Shown here piece by piece: positions 24,386-36,574 of a stretch of 64,000 nt of DNA (positions are counted from its first letter, which is position 1; every line of letters starts with the position of its first letter). The notes beneath the pieces were generated by a model. That model saw nothing but the letters and a program-made list of their open reading frames with translations, had not been told where the DNA came from and ran no database searches. The position numbers and the translations under genes are program-made. The DNA is taken from NCBI RefSeq assembly GCF_014529535.1, contig NW_023503584.1, forward strand, positions 62,001-126,000. Reading direction: 5' to 3'. This DNA is from Bradysia coprophila (lineage: Eukaryota > Arthropoda > Insecta > Diptera > Sciaridae).

Positions 24386-25830
24386 AAGAGGAAGAAAATT
24401 TTTGACACAAAATTTTGCCGTTAAAGAAAAGGGGCGCTAGAAAGCTGAATATGCTCGATGCAGCTCAGAGGAGAGCGAAGCGAACGAGTGATAGTAATTG
24501 ATTTGATAAATTATCAGATCTGAAGATGACTGGTCAAACAGTCGAAATGTAGGCTAAATTATTTGGTCAAATCAATCTTTGAAGTTTTCATTTTGTCGAA
24601 TCCAGGCGATACAACGCATTATCCAATGATTGATTGATTGATCGTAAGTTTATTGACAAACTGTACTCTAGCTGACATTGAAGAAAAAGCATGGTAATCA
24701 GGTGGCGCTTATATTCAGCTCTAAATTAGAAGCTTATATCGAGGAACGTTTTGGGACCATCAAAGTAAAATCTTTAAAATTTGTCTAATTTTAAAATTTT
24801 GCCAAGCCTCAATAAAGTGGAAGTCGGCTCCACTGCTGCTGGCATCAAATATTTTGAGTTTAAGAGGCATATCACCAAAATTTCAGGTGATTTTTTTTAA
24901 CTTTGGAAACAAGCGGTCTCCAATTTGAATGAGTGATAGCGGTCATTTTAGTGATCTATAAATGAACCCAGTAATTTTGTGTTGCAAGCCTACAGAAGTC
25001 TTGGAAAAAAAGTTGGTGCCAATATACAGATTTTTTCCTTTTTTCTGGTGGCTCTACAGCTGGAACAGCATGTGGAACGGTACTGCTGCAGTCATTTTTT
25101 ATCGTCTACTATCCTTTTACCTTATCAATGGAAAAACGCTTCGCTATGTCGCGAATACACTCTTCATATGTCGTTATAGATCCAGTGTCAGTTATCTCAA
25201 GAGAAAAATTATTGCATTTTTCTCGGTGGATTTTAGTCCAATAAAGTGTTAGCGTATAGCACATAACCTCAGGACTCCGGAACAGTAATCAGTTTTTCAA
25301 TCGGACCAATATTTGCTACGTGATAAGAGTTTGGAAAAACGATATGACCTGGTGGGAGCGAACGGTTTAAAAATAGTATAATATAGATGACTAGCCGTTT
25401 CCCATGTCCATGCCACACAATATGAGTGATGCTACGTATCATATTCAATGTTAAATGCGATTTGACAAATGTCAAACAAATATTGTCGAATCACAAAATC
25501 TATGAAATATTGACAATATTGTGTGTTACGAAGGGTACGAATGTGTATAATTGTGGCATGTGGCACGGATATCACAGGTATAATATGACCTAAAGCACCT
25601 ACCCAACATCGATAACGACCAAACGATCCAAAACATTCAAACAGAAAATTCTAGTATCAATTCGTCGTCAAAAAATTCTATTACAAATTGAACGAACCTC
25701 TTGTTTGAACTGTCAAAGTAGCCGTCACACTACACACATAAATATCATTAGCAGAGATCTGTGTTAAAACGAACAATATTTTTCCAAAAAGAACTCAATT
25801 TAGTTAAAGTAGTTAATTCAATTGCTTGCC

Positions 25831-28800
25831 ATGATAAAAGCGATTTTAGTATTTAACAACCATGGAAAACCAAGACTATCCAAATTCTACGAATATTTCG
25901 TAAGTTATGTCGTGTCAACTGTTCCAACAACGAATTTAAAATATTTTCTACCATCCTTGTTGACCCAGAACGAAGACATGCAACAACAAATAATCAAAGA
26001 AACATTCCAACTGGTATCGAAACGGGATGACAATGTGTGCAATTTTCTGGAAGGTGGCAGGTATGTGTACACACGAATCGAATCGCCAAATGACTCCATA
26101 CCGAAATGACGAACTAATACGGATTTCGATTTTCGCACAGCCTAATCGGAGGATCGGATTACAAACTGATCTACCGACACTATGCCACATTGTACTTTGT
26201 GTTTTGCGTCGATTCGAGCGAAAGTGAATTGGGCATCTTGGACTTGATACAGGTATTCGTCGAAACGCTGGACAAATGTTTCGAGAATGTGTGCGAATTG
26301 GATTTGATATTTCATGCTGATGCCGTCCATCACATATTGTCGGAATTGGTTATGGGCGGTATGGTGTTGCAAACGAATATGTCCGAGATATTGGCACGAA
26401 TAGAAGAACAAAATCGACTGGTCAAGCAGGAGGTTAGATGATCGGCTCATCTTTTTTAACCGAAAATTGCATTTAGATGATTCAATTTACAATAAAATGT
26501 TTCTCTGCAGGCTGGTCTATCGGCCGCGCCAGCTAGAGCAGTGAGTGCTGTGAAGAGCATGAACATTCCACAACAAATCAAAGATATGAAACTTCCTGAT
26601 CTTCCGCAGGCTATTAAGGTACGAAGAAATTAGATTTTTTTTTGTTTTATAGGAATCGCTTTTCTCTTCTAACATTGTTTGGTGGTAGAGTCGGGTGCAA
26701 GTATGAAAACTTAAACAGCTAACAGACAATTTACCTCTTGATAAGGCACAAGAAACACATTACGGATTTTGGTTCACATAAAATCTTATGTGGCAGAAGT
26801 TCGCACAGAGCACAAAATACACTGCTAGCCGGAAGACATAACATTTAAACACGTACTCAAACGATATGATATTAGTCCAGTGAAAGTTGTTGTTTTTTCG
26901 ATAAAAAATATTTTACTGGTCATCTCGTGCCGCACAAAATACAGCATCATCGGGAATTCGATGCGAAAGGCATCGTGGTGGGGTTGAACAAAACTTAAAT
27001 AGAGTCGCGATACCACCTCTGATTTTTCTTCATGTCCTTATTGAGGGACTCGAGTACTATAAGGAACCACATTCAGTTCGCAGATGCATCGAGCCGTTTC
27101 GGAGAACCGGCACTCAAGACCGTGCGGGACCGACGAGTCAATTTGAATACAGATTGTTTTCGCAACGGATAGAGGGACTAATTCTAAGCTAATTTATGTT
27201 AAAATAGCTGCCCTCGACAACCTGACCACGTAGCCACAGCCAGCTAAAGTCGAAATTTCGACATTTTTAAATCGTGATATGTCCAAGATGAAGAGAGTTT
27301 GAAACTCTTTGAATGGCAATATTGGTAGAAGATTCCATGCTCTATTAAACACCGAGAATGGATTTTACAAAAATCTGTCTGAATTGTACAATAGTGCCTG
27401 ATCAGCCTGCAGTCTAAGCTTTGCAATGATAACATACTTGCCATACCAGCCTCACAACAAGTATATGTTACGACATTTTGTTTGCAGCAAGGTCACTCTA
27501 CGACGAAATTCTCAATTTATCATCTATCTTCAAGTGCCCGTTCCTTTAGGATGAGTGGAATTGTTATCCATTCTTCATTAATAAATGGTTTAAGTTACTT
27601 GAAGCAATCAGGCATGAGCGCCGACGGAGAAACCTCGGCGGCGGCTAGCCGAAAAAAATTTCTCGGCGGCGGCGAAAAAGTCGGCTTGAGCCGGCTTAAA
27701 ACGGCCCGGCTGGAGGTTACTTTTAACTTTTTTTTAAAATAAAAACGTTTAGATAAATTCATGGAAAATGAACTAGTAAGCATGAAAATGAAATTGTACG
27801 GAAAGCGAAAATGTAGGTAGATTAGGTTGTTCAAAGTGCAAGTGGAACTGGTCTTGTTACAAGCAAGTCTCTAAGTCTAAGGTTCACTAACACGTCAAGT
27901 TTTATTGCCTCAAAACTTGAACTAAATGGAAAATCATGCTCCAGTACACTCATTTAACTCATTAAGAAAATGGTTTTCGAGAAGAAATCGAAAGCTCACG
28001 AAAATCAAGTAAAAATTGAAAAGAAAAAAAATCGAGAAAATTCGCAAAGATCGATAAAGTTTTCTCAAATTTGTGAATTAACTGATTGTGCGCCTTCGGC
28101 TCGTTCCGCAAAGGTCATACTTGCCAAAACAACAAACTTAGAAGCGAGGACGTAATATACCATTCTGGAAAATTCATGAAAATTCAAGAAAATTCAAAAA
28201 GTACTTGAGCTGCTTAGGATCAACAGGAATCTCGGTTTTCAAAATTATTTCACCCATTCACCTTTCGAAATCTTTATTTCATTTTCCAGCCGTTTCAAGC
28301 CGGCTTGAGCCGTGTTTTTGGCGCGGCTTGCTCAAAAATGGTCGGCGGCGGCTTAATCGGCGGCGCTCATGCCTGGAAGCAATTCTTCATTACGTGTATC
28401 TGGAATCGGTTAAAGCTGATTTTCAAATACTTTTTTGGTAAATTTCCTCTAACGGCTCGAGAAGGAATCCTTATAGTACTCGAGTCCCTCAATAAGAGCA
28501 TGAAGAAAAATCAGAGGTGGTATCGCGACTCTATTTAAGTTTTGTTCAACCCCACCGTGGCATTTTCTCATAAATGATATACCATTTACTGGTCATCTCG
28601 TATTTTGTGCCGTATTTTGTCTTTTATTAGAAATTAACTTCTGCGGCACAAAATACGAGAAGAACAGTAATAGTACATTACAATAAGAGGGAAATAATTT
28701 GATATCTCGTATCCAGATGAGTAAAATCATCTAAGGGCTTAAGCCCGAGGTACTTTTACTCACCATGATACGAGATATAAAATTATTTCCCGAGTGTTAT

Positions 28801-31800
28801 ATAGTAGTTTAGATAAAATAGCGTATTCACCTCTGCCCAAATGTTTATTTAGACGTTTTGGGTTATAACATGCATGCTTTCGGCTCATGCAATAACTATC
28901 CAAGTGTCTAAATAAACATGTGGACAGAGGTGAATAATCTAATATTACCTTACGAGTGAGGTAAAGGGTTTTCCCTAGGGAGGGAAACTCCACTTTACCT
29001 CCCTAGTAAGGTAAACGATATTTCTTCTACGAGAAATTAACTTCTGCATCGAATTTCCGATGATCTCGTATTTTGTGAGGGCCTTCTTTCGATAATTTAT
29101 TGAATAATTTTAGAGAATTTTGATATTTTTTTGATAATTTTTAATAATTTTTGATACAATTTTGAAAAATTAGGGATTATCACATTTTTGTTTTACAGTG
29201 AACGACATCTCAAATGTCTCACTGTCATTTTTTTCAGAGAATCTCATTGTGAATTTGCAATGACACAATAAAATTCTCAGAAAAATTTGACAGTGAGACA
29301 TTTGAGATGTCGTTCACTGTATGTAAATAGGATCTGATATTTCTATAGTTCCACAGATTCTGACAGCTGTTATGCTGAATGCAATTTTTTAATTTATGTA
29401 CAGTAGTGCGATCAAAGTAGTGCGTAAATGGATTTTCATATATACTAGCGCTAGTGCGCAAAAGTGACGTTTGGTAAAATAAAGATCCCACTACTGTACA
29501 TAAAATCTTGTTGCTAACTTGTGTTAAAAATAGCATGTTAGGAAAATAGCTATTTTTCCCAGTCGAAATTTTATTTTTTGCACACGTATGACGACCAGCA
29601 GAAATCGTACTACTCCCTATTTTTCTTATTGTTGTAAATACCTCATTTTCCTTCCTTATTTTCATGAAAATTCCTTATTTTCCTTATTTTTAGATGATTT
29701 TGTTGAAAAAATCTTTGATTTTTTTAATAAGCGAACGCTTTTTTAAAAAATAATAAGAAATCGCTGCGTGGCTGAATATTAAGCTTCATACATAGTTTTT
29801 ATGAAATTTAAAAAGTTTAGGCAAAGCTAAAGATGACTGCGTGCATATACCGATTTATCTCGTTGAACGTCAAAAATCTCTGGAGATGTTGATCTACACT
29901 CTTTTGTTCAATAATCAATATACTCCCTCTATCAGTATTTACAAATTCGAGAATTGAAACACTTGAGGATTTTACCTTTTTGTTACTACTTAACCACTTG
30001 CTTCATATTCGTTTTATGATAAATCTTATTACCTCGACCTAATAAGTTCTAGAGATTTAGTGCCACTACCTCTTGGTTTTTGCATTTCCAATTTCCAGAT
30101 GTATGATACGTATAAACTTGAGCTTGTTTAATCTCAATAATATTACAGACAAGATCATTATGTTACTACGATCTTTAATGATTGTGGCCCTTTCTTAATG
30201 ATAAGCTGTCTTGTCCCGACAAACTAGGATAGTTCTTAGCGCTTATGGAAAAAAGGTTTTCTTCCCGGAAACAAGTTGTTTACAGTCACTCAGAAGATTT
30301 CCCGTTTTATATGACAATTTCGGAACTTTCTCCAATTTCCCGGGAACTAGGTTCTTGGATTCCGACACTTTTTCCATCTGCGGTTCTTGGTAATGACTAA
30401 CGTCTATTCAAATCAAAGAACTCTGGTGTCTCACGACAACGATTTCTCTTCTTCTGTTTTTATCTTACTGTTGTAGGTCAACGAAATTATGCGCAAATTT
30501 TTGTATAAGGGTTACCCTTGCATAATGGGAAAATAAAATGATGAATGAATGAAAATTTAAAAGCTCGACTGTCAATTTCAATCCATTCAATCAGATGGTT
30601 TTGATTCTACTGTTGACTCCAAATCCCTGTTCAGCTGTTGAACGAAAGAGGTAAAGCCACTGATGAAATGGAAAGATTATTTAGAGCCAGAGGAAAAGTG
30701 AAAGCTGATCTAAACATGAAATAATGAAAGCATTGACGCAACATCTCGTCAGTAGCTTGGATTTTCACCTAAAAATATTCTTCGAAACCTCTGTTTTTTC
30801 CTTGAATTCAACGAAAAAATCCCTATTTTCTACTTATTTTGTACTTTTGTACTAAAACCTCCTTAATTCCTTAATAAGGAATGTCATGTTTGAGGGCGAG
30901 GTCTGGACCAGTTTACTCAAGGCGGGTGAAACACAAATTAAGTTAAGTTGAAATCGTCCTATAAAATTTTCCAAACCTAGTTGGCGCTACAGGAAAATTT
31001 TGATCACACCCCCTTCGTGATCAACTCGAAAGTGTCTTAACCTGTTCTTTCAGAACCTTGAGGTTACTGCGATAAAAACCATTCAATAATAAAACTGTCA
31101 AATTTGTGGATCTAGAAATTATGTAGAATTTATCGAAAGTTTTGTTACAGTCAAAGGCAGTCAATTTTCAGCATAAACTTGCTTCAGCTGATTTTCAGCT
31201 GATCCACACATACAATCAAAACTGGTTTTCCTTGTTCATACGGTTGAAGCTGCTACACGCACGCGCATGATAGTGGTAAAACCGTATAAAGACGTATAAA
31301 CGGTTGTGATTGTATGGATCAGCTGAAAAACAGCTGAAGCTAATTTATGCTGAAAATTGACTGCCTTTGACTGGAAGTGTAATTTTTAATAATTTTTGAT
31401 ATTTTTTTTTATAATTTCGTAAGAATTTTGATGTAACATAAAGAGAGCTAGGTAATTGACATTAGTTAATTGACATCAAGATTTATGGTGGGTAATGATA
31501 ATTTTTGCGCATGCTACAATTACATTTTCAAACTTTTATGAATAAAAACCAGATTCGAAGTTTGAGGGAATTGTGTGATTTTCAATTTATTTTTTATAAG
31601 TGCGAGTAATTTTGACAACCAGACTGCACCAATAAGAGTTAGGCAATAGCTGAAATACTAGATTACTGAAACAGAAGTACTTATTGAATTAAATTGCTAA
31701 TCCGTAAATCTTTAGTTTCACAGAAGATTGTGAATCCTAAGAGTTTTATCAAGAGTTCTCATGCTATTCAGAAAGTTTCTGACTTTCGAGGCTTTCAACC

Positions 31801-34800
31801 CTCCTTCTTTTCTGAAAAGTATTTGACCCACAAAACCTTAGTTTTAATGGTTCTATGAATACTTTTCTATGGTTTTCATCTCACAGAATTTTAGTTCCGA
31901 CAATTTCCAGAATTCCAACTTTCTCCATATTTTTCAATAGACATTAGAACTTGAATTTGAACCAGATTCTACTGCTAAAACCTCACTGGAATTTACAGCA
32001 CAAAGTCTCAAAGTTCTATTCTCAAAGTTTTTTTTTTCTTCTAACTAAAACACTTTTCATCTCGGAGCGTATCGAGGATTTTCGAAACCTGATAACCCAC
32101 AAATAAATCGGGTCGGTTCTAGGTCGAACTGGTTTTTTTAACAAGTTCTGTTAAAACCCGCCCATCTCTTCATCTCTTCATGGAAACTTCTGACAATAAA
32201 TGTGAAACAAACGTCATTTCATCATTAAGTTCATTATTGAAGGGGAAAAAATTGTTTAGTTCAAATATATATTTCATAAAAAAAAACAACTTTCAGTGGA
32301 CTAATATCATGTCATACTTTGAGTACGTGCTTAAATGCTACGTAATTTTAGGATATTTGGTATTTATTTCAGAAACTGTTATCGATAGACAATTCTTCCG
32401 GTACCAGCATATTTTGACTCTGTGCGAACTTTTTCCAGGTGAAATCTTCTGTTGTCCCAACTAAAACTAACTTCAACTAAAATTCTGATTCTAAGCTCAC
32501 ATTTATTTCGTCTGGTAAAATGACGAAGGATGTGGTTGGTGTTAAAATAACTATTCTTCCGTTACTAAGGCTAAAGGATTAAACCTCAAAATTTGCTTCG
32601 TTCAATAAGTTGCTAAAATTAAGAAACATTCTTTTCCGTGCTTCCGTATCTTGCAATTAAAACTTTTTTTCTCGAATTTTTATTCTGTGTTTTGTTGCAT
32701 AGAAAGAAGGACGAAAGAATTCTTTGCCTTTGAGCCAATTCTTTAAGTTAATGTTACAATCTCTTGGGTAATCAAGTTATACCAAGTACCGAGACGTCTT
32801 CAGAAAATAACATATTTTGTGAAACTGATTTCTCCCAAAATGTTTTGAAGTTGTAAAATAATTTGCTGAAATAACACAAAAATGGAAAGCCCGTTAAAAA
32901 AAAAATCTGGAAAAATGCACGATTTTCCATCAGAAGATGAACTTGTAAACTTTCAACTCGTTCAACTGAAAGTATACTGTCCTGGGAAGAGACCAGTGGA
33001 AACAACTGATGATGGCTAGACCACGCTAGCCTCGGACCGCCACTGACTCCCTAGGTCGAAACAGCGTCTTTGCTTCATGTAATTAAATTCACTTCACGTG
33101 ATCCTTTTGGGTAAGGGAAGAGCACGCGCTGTGGGTGAGTTCTAGTGTTGCATTTAGTCCGTTGCAAAAGTATAACGTTGAAAAACCGGGTGCTGCCACT
33201 TACACATAGTCAGTGCCATTTCTAAACTGGCTCTAGTCGCTGTAACCGCGTGTGTAAATTATGTTTTTTCCCTGTAACTAAAAACGTTGGTTGTAGCGGA
33301 ACATTTCCAGATGGTGTATTCAGTTATCATAAAATTTCCCGGTAACCGAATTTCCCAAAAATTTCGCTGTATTCTGGACAATTTGCACACGCCGTTGTTA
33401 AATTAGAAAGTTCAAAGAAACTTCTCTCTTTTCACATCTGTGTATAGGAAATGTCGCTCCAGCAAGGAAACTTTCATTAGTTCCACAATAAGGTAGGAGA
33501 CTCGATTGCGATTTTCTAGTGATTCTCTAACAAAGAGCTTAGTCGATATTTAGACGAATTTCTTCGAATGGCAGAAGATGTTATTAAGTCATCGAGTGTT
33601 AAGGATATTCTTGAACTTACTTACTGAGGCTTTTTGTTGGTAATTTTAGGGATTTTTTTTGAAGGATTTTTAGTAGGTTGAAGAATATTCCGCACAAAAC
33701 ATTTTCATTTTTTTTAAAGGTCATTTTTCGAATGACAAAGAATCCAATCCCTAAATGTAGAACTTTTCCTGCTGCTCGTATTACCAACACAAAATTGTTT
33801 GAATTCTTTCCAAAAAATTATCCTCTAAAATGTCCCACAAAATCCACAACTTCTCAAATTGTTCAAAATCGTAAGTTTAGAAGAAGTGACAAGCCTGGTT
33901 GTCGCCCAACATTACGTTAGTTTTTGTGAAAACAAGTTATATTTGATTTGATCGATCACGGTATGTTATTCATAAACAAACTAGACATTGTCCTCCCGTC
34001 CCACAATGATTGAATACTTTGATACAGTTGCCTGGCTCTACCAGTAGACGATTAATACACTGTAAATAAGTTACCATTTCATTTGACTGTTTCTCACCAT
34101 CTTCACAGACCATGTTATCGAATTTTCAATATCTGGAACATTTCTAAAGCCATTGCTCATGATGTTCATCCAGTCAAAACCATTCGCAATCATTTGCCAA
34201 AAAAAAATGTTTTTTTAACAAAATCAAATTTTTAATGTCAAATTCCAGCAACTAAACATTTTTCGCACTTATTACGGTGGCGACCACGAAACGAAAGAAT
34301 GACACGTTAATAAATCGGTTAATTTCCAATCCAAAAAAAATCCTATGCCAACATGCCAAATGCAATGAAATTTTGTGCCATCAAGACTTTGCGTATTATT
34401 TTTAGTGTTTTTTATGATGATTTGAGTATAATTAGAATAAGCTTTCGAATATTATACAAATAGATTAGTTATGCACTTATTTTATTTACCAATCTTTGAT
34501 TGACAATCTACCATCAGGTAATGGAACGCGAGGGAAACCACAAGACATACGTTGTTCCCACAAATTCCACAAAAAACAAGTTCCTAAAGATCCATTTACA
34601 TTCCACAAACTTCCACTTAATTCCAAAAGTTCCATGAATTTTTTTTGCAGGAATGGCCACCTCAACCGCAAATAAACTTTTCCAAAGATTCTAATTTACT
34701 TCCCAAAATTTTCATTTATCTCCGAAAAAAACCCAACAAAATCCCAAATTCCCATGCTACTTCTAGAAACTGGTGGACAAAAATCAAAAAATTCCACCGC

Positions 34801-36574
34801 GCTGATCCAATCATTCCCCGAGGGGTAACCGACTGGCCAAAATGGTGGCAAATCAATTTCTAATTCCTTTCAATTCCGTTTAATTACCTCAATTACCGGA
34901 CCAACTCGTCTAATTGCCGGATTCGCTCTATTTCCTTTCAATTCCGTTCAATTCCATTCAATTCCCTTTCAATTCCCTTTCAATTTCCTTTCGATACCCT
35001 TTCAATTTCTAAAGGTACTTCCTGTCAATTCCTTTTAATTGCTCTTAATTCCTTTTATTTCTTTAATCGCTCCTCCGCGCAAAAGTCCATCGACTTTATA
35101 CGCAAAACGTTCCTCCGCTCAAAAGTCCATGCTTCATACGCAAAAAAAACAATTCGCTCCTCCGCGCAAAAGTCCATCGACTTTATACACAAAACGTTCC
35201 TCCGCACAAAAGTCCATGCTTCAAGCTTCATACATACAAAAAAGTAACATTCTCCGCACAAAAGTCCATCGACTTTATACGCAAAACGTTCCTCCGCACA
35301 AAAGTCCATGCTTCATACGCAAAAAAAAACAATTCGCTCCTCCGCGCAAAAGTCCATCGACTTTATACACAAAACGTTCCTCCGCACAAAAGTCCATGCT
35401 TCATACGCAAAAAAAAACAATTCGCTCCTCCGCGCAAAAGTCTATCGACTTTATACACAAAACGTTACTCCGCGCAAAAGTCCATGCTTCAAGCTTCATA
35501 CATACAAAAAAGTAACATTCTCCGCACAAAAGTCCATGCTTCATACACAAAATGTTGCAAAAGCCCATCGTCCATAAAATGTTACATTTCTCTTGAAATT
35601 TCCATCGACCATAATATATACACGGAAGAACACGCAATTATTGTGCGGTGTGTTCTTCCGTGTATATATTATGGTCGATGGGCTTTTGCAACATTTTGTG
35701 TATGAAGCAGATGGACTTTTGTGCGGAGAATGTTACTTTTTTGTATGTATGAAGCATGGACTTTTGCGCGGAGGAACGAATTGTTTTTTTTTGTGTATGA
35801 AGCAGATGGACCTTTGCGCGGAGGATACAATTGTGTGTGAGAAAAGTCTATATAAGCCGGTTGCAATATGAAAATGAAACATACTTCATTTGACAGTTTC
35901 GAAAATTTCGTCATGAAAAATAGGACCAAAACACGTTTTCAATGTCTCGTTTGTTTTGAGCATTAGGCTTTTGAAAAGTTGATGGAATAGATGATATTGT
36001 CGGTGATGCATTTTTTTGTAAATTTGGTTTGAAACTGGAGCATTTCGCATCGGCAATGCCCCAGCCTAACATTCCACCGACGAATATTCACTTGTTTGTT
36101 GCGGCTCAAACTCTTCCGTATCTGACTCACAAGAATCCTCTGAAGAAGAATCCTTCAGTGTGCATATTTTGAACATAAAAGGACGTTGGACCTGTTCTAA
36201 AATGGAACTGACTTATTTATTGTGCGGGGGCTTTTAAAATTAAAACAAAAAGGAAATAAAGTGGTTTTGCATTCGCTGGTCCTTCTTTCCGATAATCACA
36301 CTTATCAGCATTTACTCTCATTTACTTTCAATTCCACATATTTCCAGTCAATTCCGATCAATTCCTGCCAATTCAGATCAATTCCGGTCAGTTCCATCAA
36401 TTCCAATTAATTACCGGATACTCCGGCAATTCCTTTGAGGGTGTGTAGTCAATTTCCCGAGTCGGTTACCCCCTCGGGTTTCCTCCTCGCATACCACAAC
36501 AATTCGTTCCTAACTTCAACACTAACGAAAATCCCCTTTTATTGCATTTTTTTTTGCAGGATTTAAAATTCTGA
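25831..36574 (+). CDS. or: AP-3 adaptor complex subunit sigma
   Basis: Five exons encode 191 residues: 25831-25899, 25969-26060, 26141-26432, 26511-26618 and 36560-36574 (stop TGA). The product opens MIKAILVFNNHGKPRLSKFY and contains ETFQLVSKRDDNVCNFLEGG, GGSDYKLIYRHYATLYFVFC, SELGILDLIQVFVETLDKCF and AGLSAAPARAVSAVK, the whole longin-like small-chain fold of AP-3 sigma; length and order match the family. AP-3 sorts cargo from endosomes to lysosome-related organelles; the Drosophila orthologue is the eye-colour gene orange. All introns are GT-AG; introns 1-3 are 69, 80 and 78 nt, intron 4 is 9941 nt. The last exon supplies only DLKF; its assignment rests on a strong T-rich acceptor (TTTTTTGCAG), phase 0 and the tail of insect orthologues as I remember it. 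Earlier in-frame TTG codons are not used as starts. Confidence 0.95.
26974..28559. mobile_element. Chapaev/CMC-like foldback element (copy E2)
   Basis: Right end CCCCACCGTG and slightly mutated left end CGTGGTGGGG, both continuing into GTTGAACAAAACTTAAATAG and its inverse; flanked by the 4-bp duplication GCAT (26970-26973, 28560-28563). Both arms align with copy E1, including CGAGTACTAT...GGAACCACATTCAGTTCGC. A hAT element is nested at 27609-28375; without it the element would be about 0.8 kb. No transposase. Confidence 0.82.
27609..28375. mobile_element. hAT-type MITE nested in E2
   Basis: Terminal inverted repeats CAGGCATGAGCGCCG / CGGCGCTCATGCCTG flanked by the perfect 8-bp duplication GAAGCAAT (27601-27608, 28376-28383). 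The paralogous site in E1 (TTGAAGCAATTCTT near 5893-5906) is uninterrupted, confirming the borders. The subterminal GGCGGCGGC-rich sequence is unusually GC-rich for this window. CAG-type ends and an 8-bp duplication are classic hAT features. No transposase frame. Confidence 0.92.
28689..29013. repeat. Three consecutive hairpin-forming modules
   Basis: Three inverted repeats follow one another: 28689-28791 (GGGAAATAATTTGATATCTC and inverse), 28825-28935 (ATTCACCTCTG...TTTATTTAGAC and inverse) and 28946-29013 (TTACCTTACGAGTGAGG-type and inverse). Each has a short GC-richer loop. They look like small foldback elements or remnants of one composite element; no target duplication was found. Confidence 0.6.
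29196..29319. mobile_element. TA-flanked foldback MITE, 124 bp
   Basis: Ends CAGTGAACGACATCTCAAAT and ATTTGAGATGTCGTTCACTG are perfect inverses, flanked by TA at 29194-29195 and 29320-29321. Almost the whole element folds on itself (CTCACTGTCA, TCAGAGAATC also pair). Tc1/mariner-type MITE; its sequence is unrelated to the CAGCTG-core family. Confidence 0.85.
29322..31147. other. Intron sequence with TTCCTTATTTT repeats
   Basis: Inside AP-3 sigma intron 4. Short TTCCTTATTTT-type repeats at about 29610-29690. Around 31040-31062 is AACCTGTTCTTTCAGAACCTT, matching the right end of the hAT MITE at 63003-63233, so a degraded copy of that element probably lies in about 30890-31065. No gene. Confidence 0.5.
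31148..31373. mobile_element. TA-type MITE of the CAGCTG family
   Basis: Ends CAGTCAAAGGCAGTCAATTT / AAATTGACTGCCTTTGACTG, inverted and nearly perfect. Left flank is TA (31146-31147); the right flank reads GA, a probable point mutation. Shares CAGCTGATTTTCAGCTGATCC and the central GGTAAAACCGT segment with the other family members. Confidence 0.8.
31374..34800. other. Intron sequence, no gene seen
   Basis: AT-rich part of AP-3 sigma intron 4. Only short frames (under 95 codons) without resemblance to known proteins. A/T homopolymers are frequent. From about 34500 the sequence becomes rich in AATTCC words that lead into the next repeat block. Confidence 0.5.
35069..35575. repeat. Tandem array of a roughly 87-bp unit
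   Basis: Units of the form CGCTCCTCCGCGCAAAAGTC, CGACTTTATACACAAAACG, TTCCTCCGCACAAAAGTCC, ATGCTTCATACGC and an A-run recur with CGCTCCTCCGCG at about 35069, 35155, 35335 and 35424. The reverse complement of the unit appears once to twice at about 35682-35830. The frames open across it are by-products of the repeat and are not genes. Confidence 0.85.
35602..35681. repeat. Perfect 32-bp hairpin at the centre of the foldback
   Basis: Arms 35602-35633 (CCATCGACCATAATATATAC...) and 35650-35681 are perfect reverse complements separated by 16 nt. It lies between the tandem array and its inverted counterpart and so forms the turn of a larger foldback. Confidence 0.93.

Larger units (their letters stand above)
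22921..25830. promoter_or_regulatory. Intergenic region between divergent zipper and AP-3 sigma
   Basis: About 2.9 kb separates the two start codons, which point away from each other. Promoters and 5' leader exons for both should be in or near it; I cannot place transcription starts. It contains a (GA)12 tract at 23769-23792, a potential GAGA-factor site cluster, and a hAT MITE at 24001-24385 rich in TATCGATA. No additional protein gene is supported. Confidence 0.5.
34814..36482. repeat. Large foldback/minisatellite block
   Basis: GGGGTAACCGACT near 34823-34835 reappears inverted as AGTCGGTTACCCC near 36461-36473, and both sides carry degenerate CAATTCC(G/C/T) minisatellite arrays (about 34865-35055 and 36325-36440). 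Between them sit the tandem array and palindrome listed next. It looks like one composite foldback transposon whose arms end in AATTCC arrays; exact ends and a duplication were not found. Confidence 0.55.
26619..36559 (+). other. or: AP-3 sigma intron 4 (9.9 kb)
   Basis: Donor AAG|GTACGA at 26618/26619, acceptor TTTTTTGCAG|GAT at 36559/36560. If the intron were retained, translation would stop within five codons. It contains most of the foldback elements listed between 26.9 and 36.5 kb and no independent gene that I can support. Confidence 0.85.

Noticed and set aside
35039..35929. Several overlapping frames of 70-158 codons on both strands
   Set aside because: They are translations of the 87-bp tandem repeat and its inverted arm, with no independent evidence of coding.
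36572..36574. Selenocysteine at the AP-3 sigma TGA
   Set aside because: AP-3 sigma is not a selenoprotein and no SECIS-like structure was recognised; ordinary readthrough is simpler.
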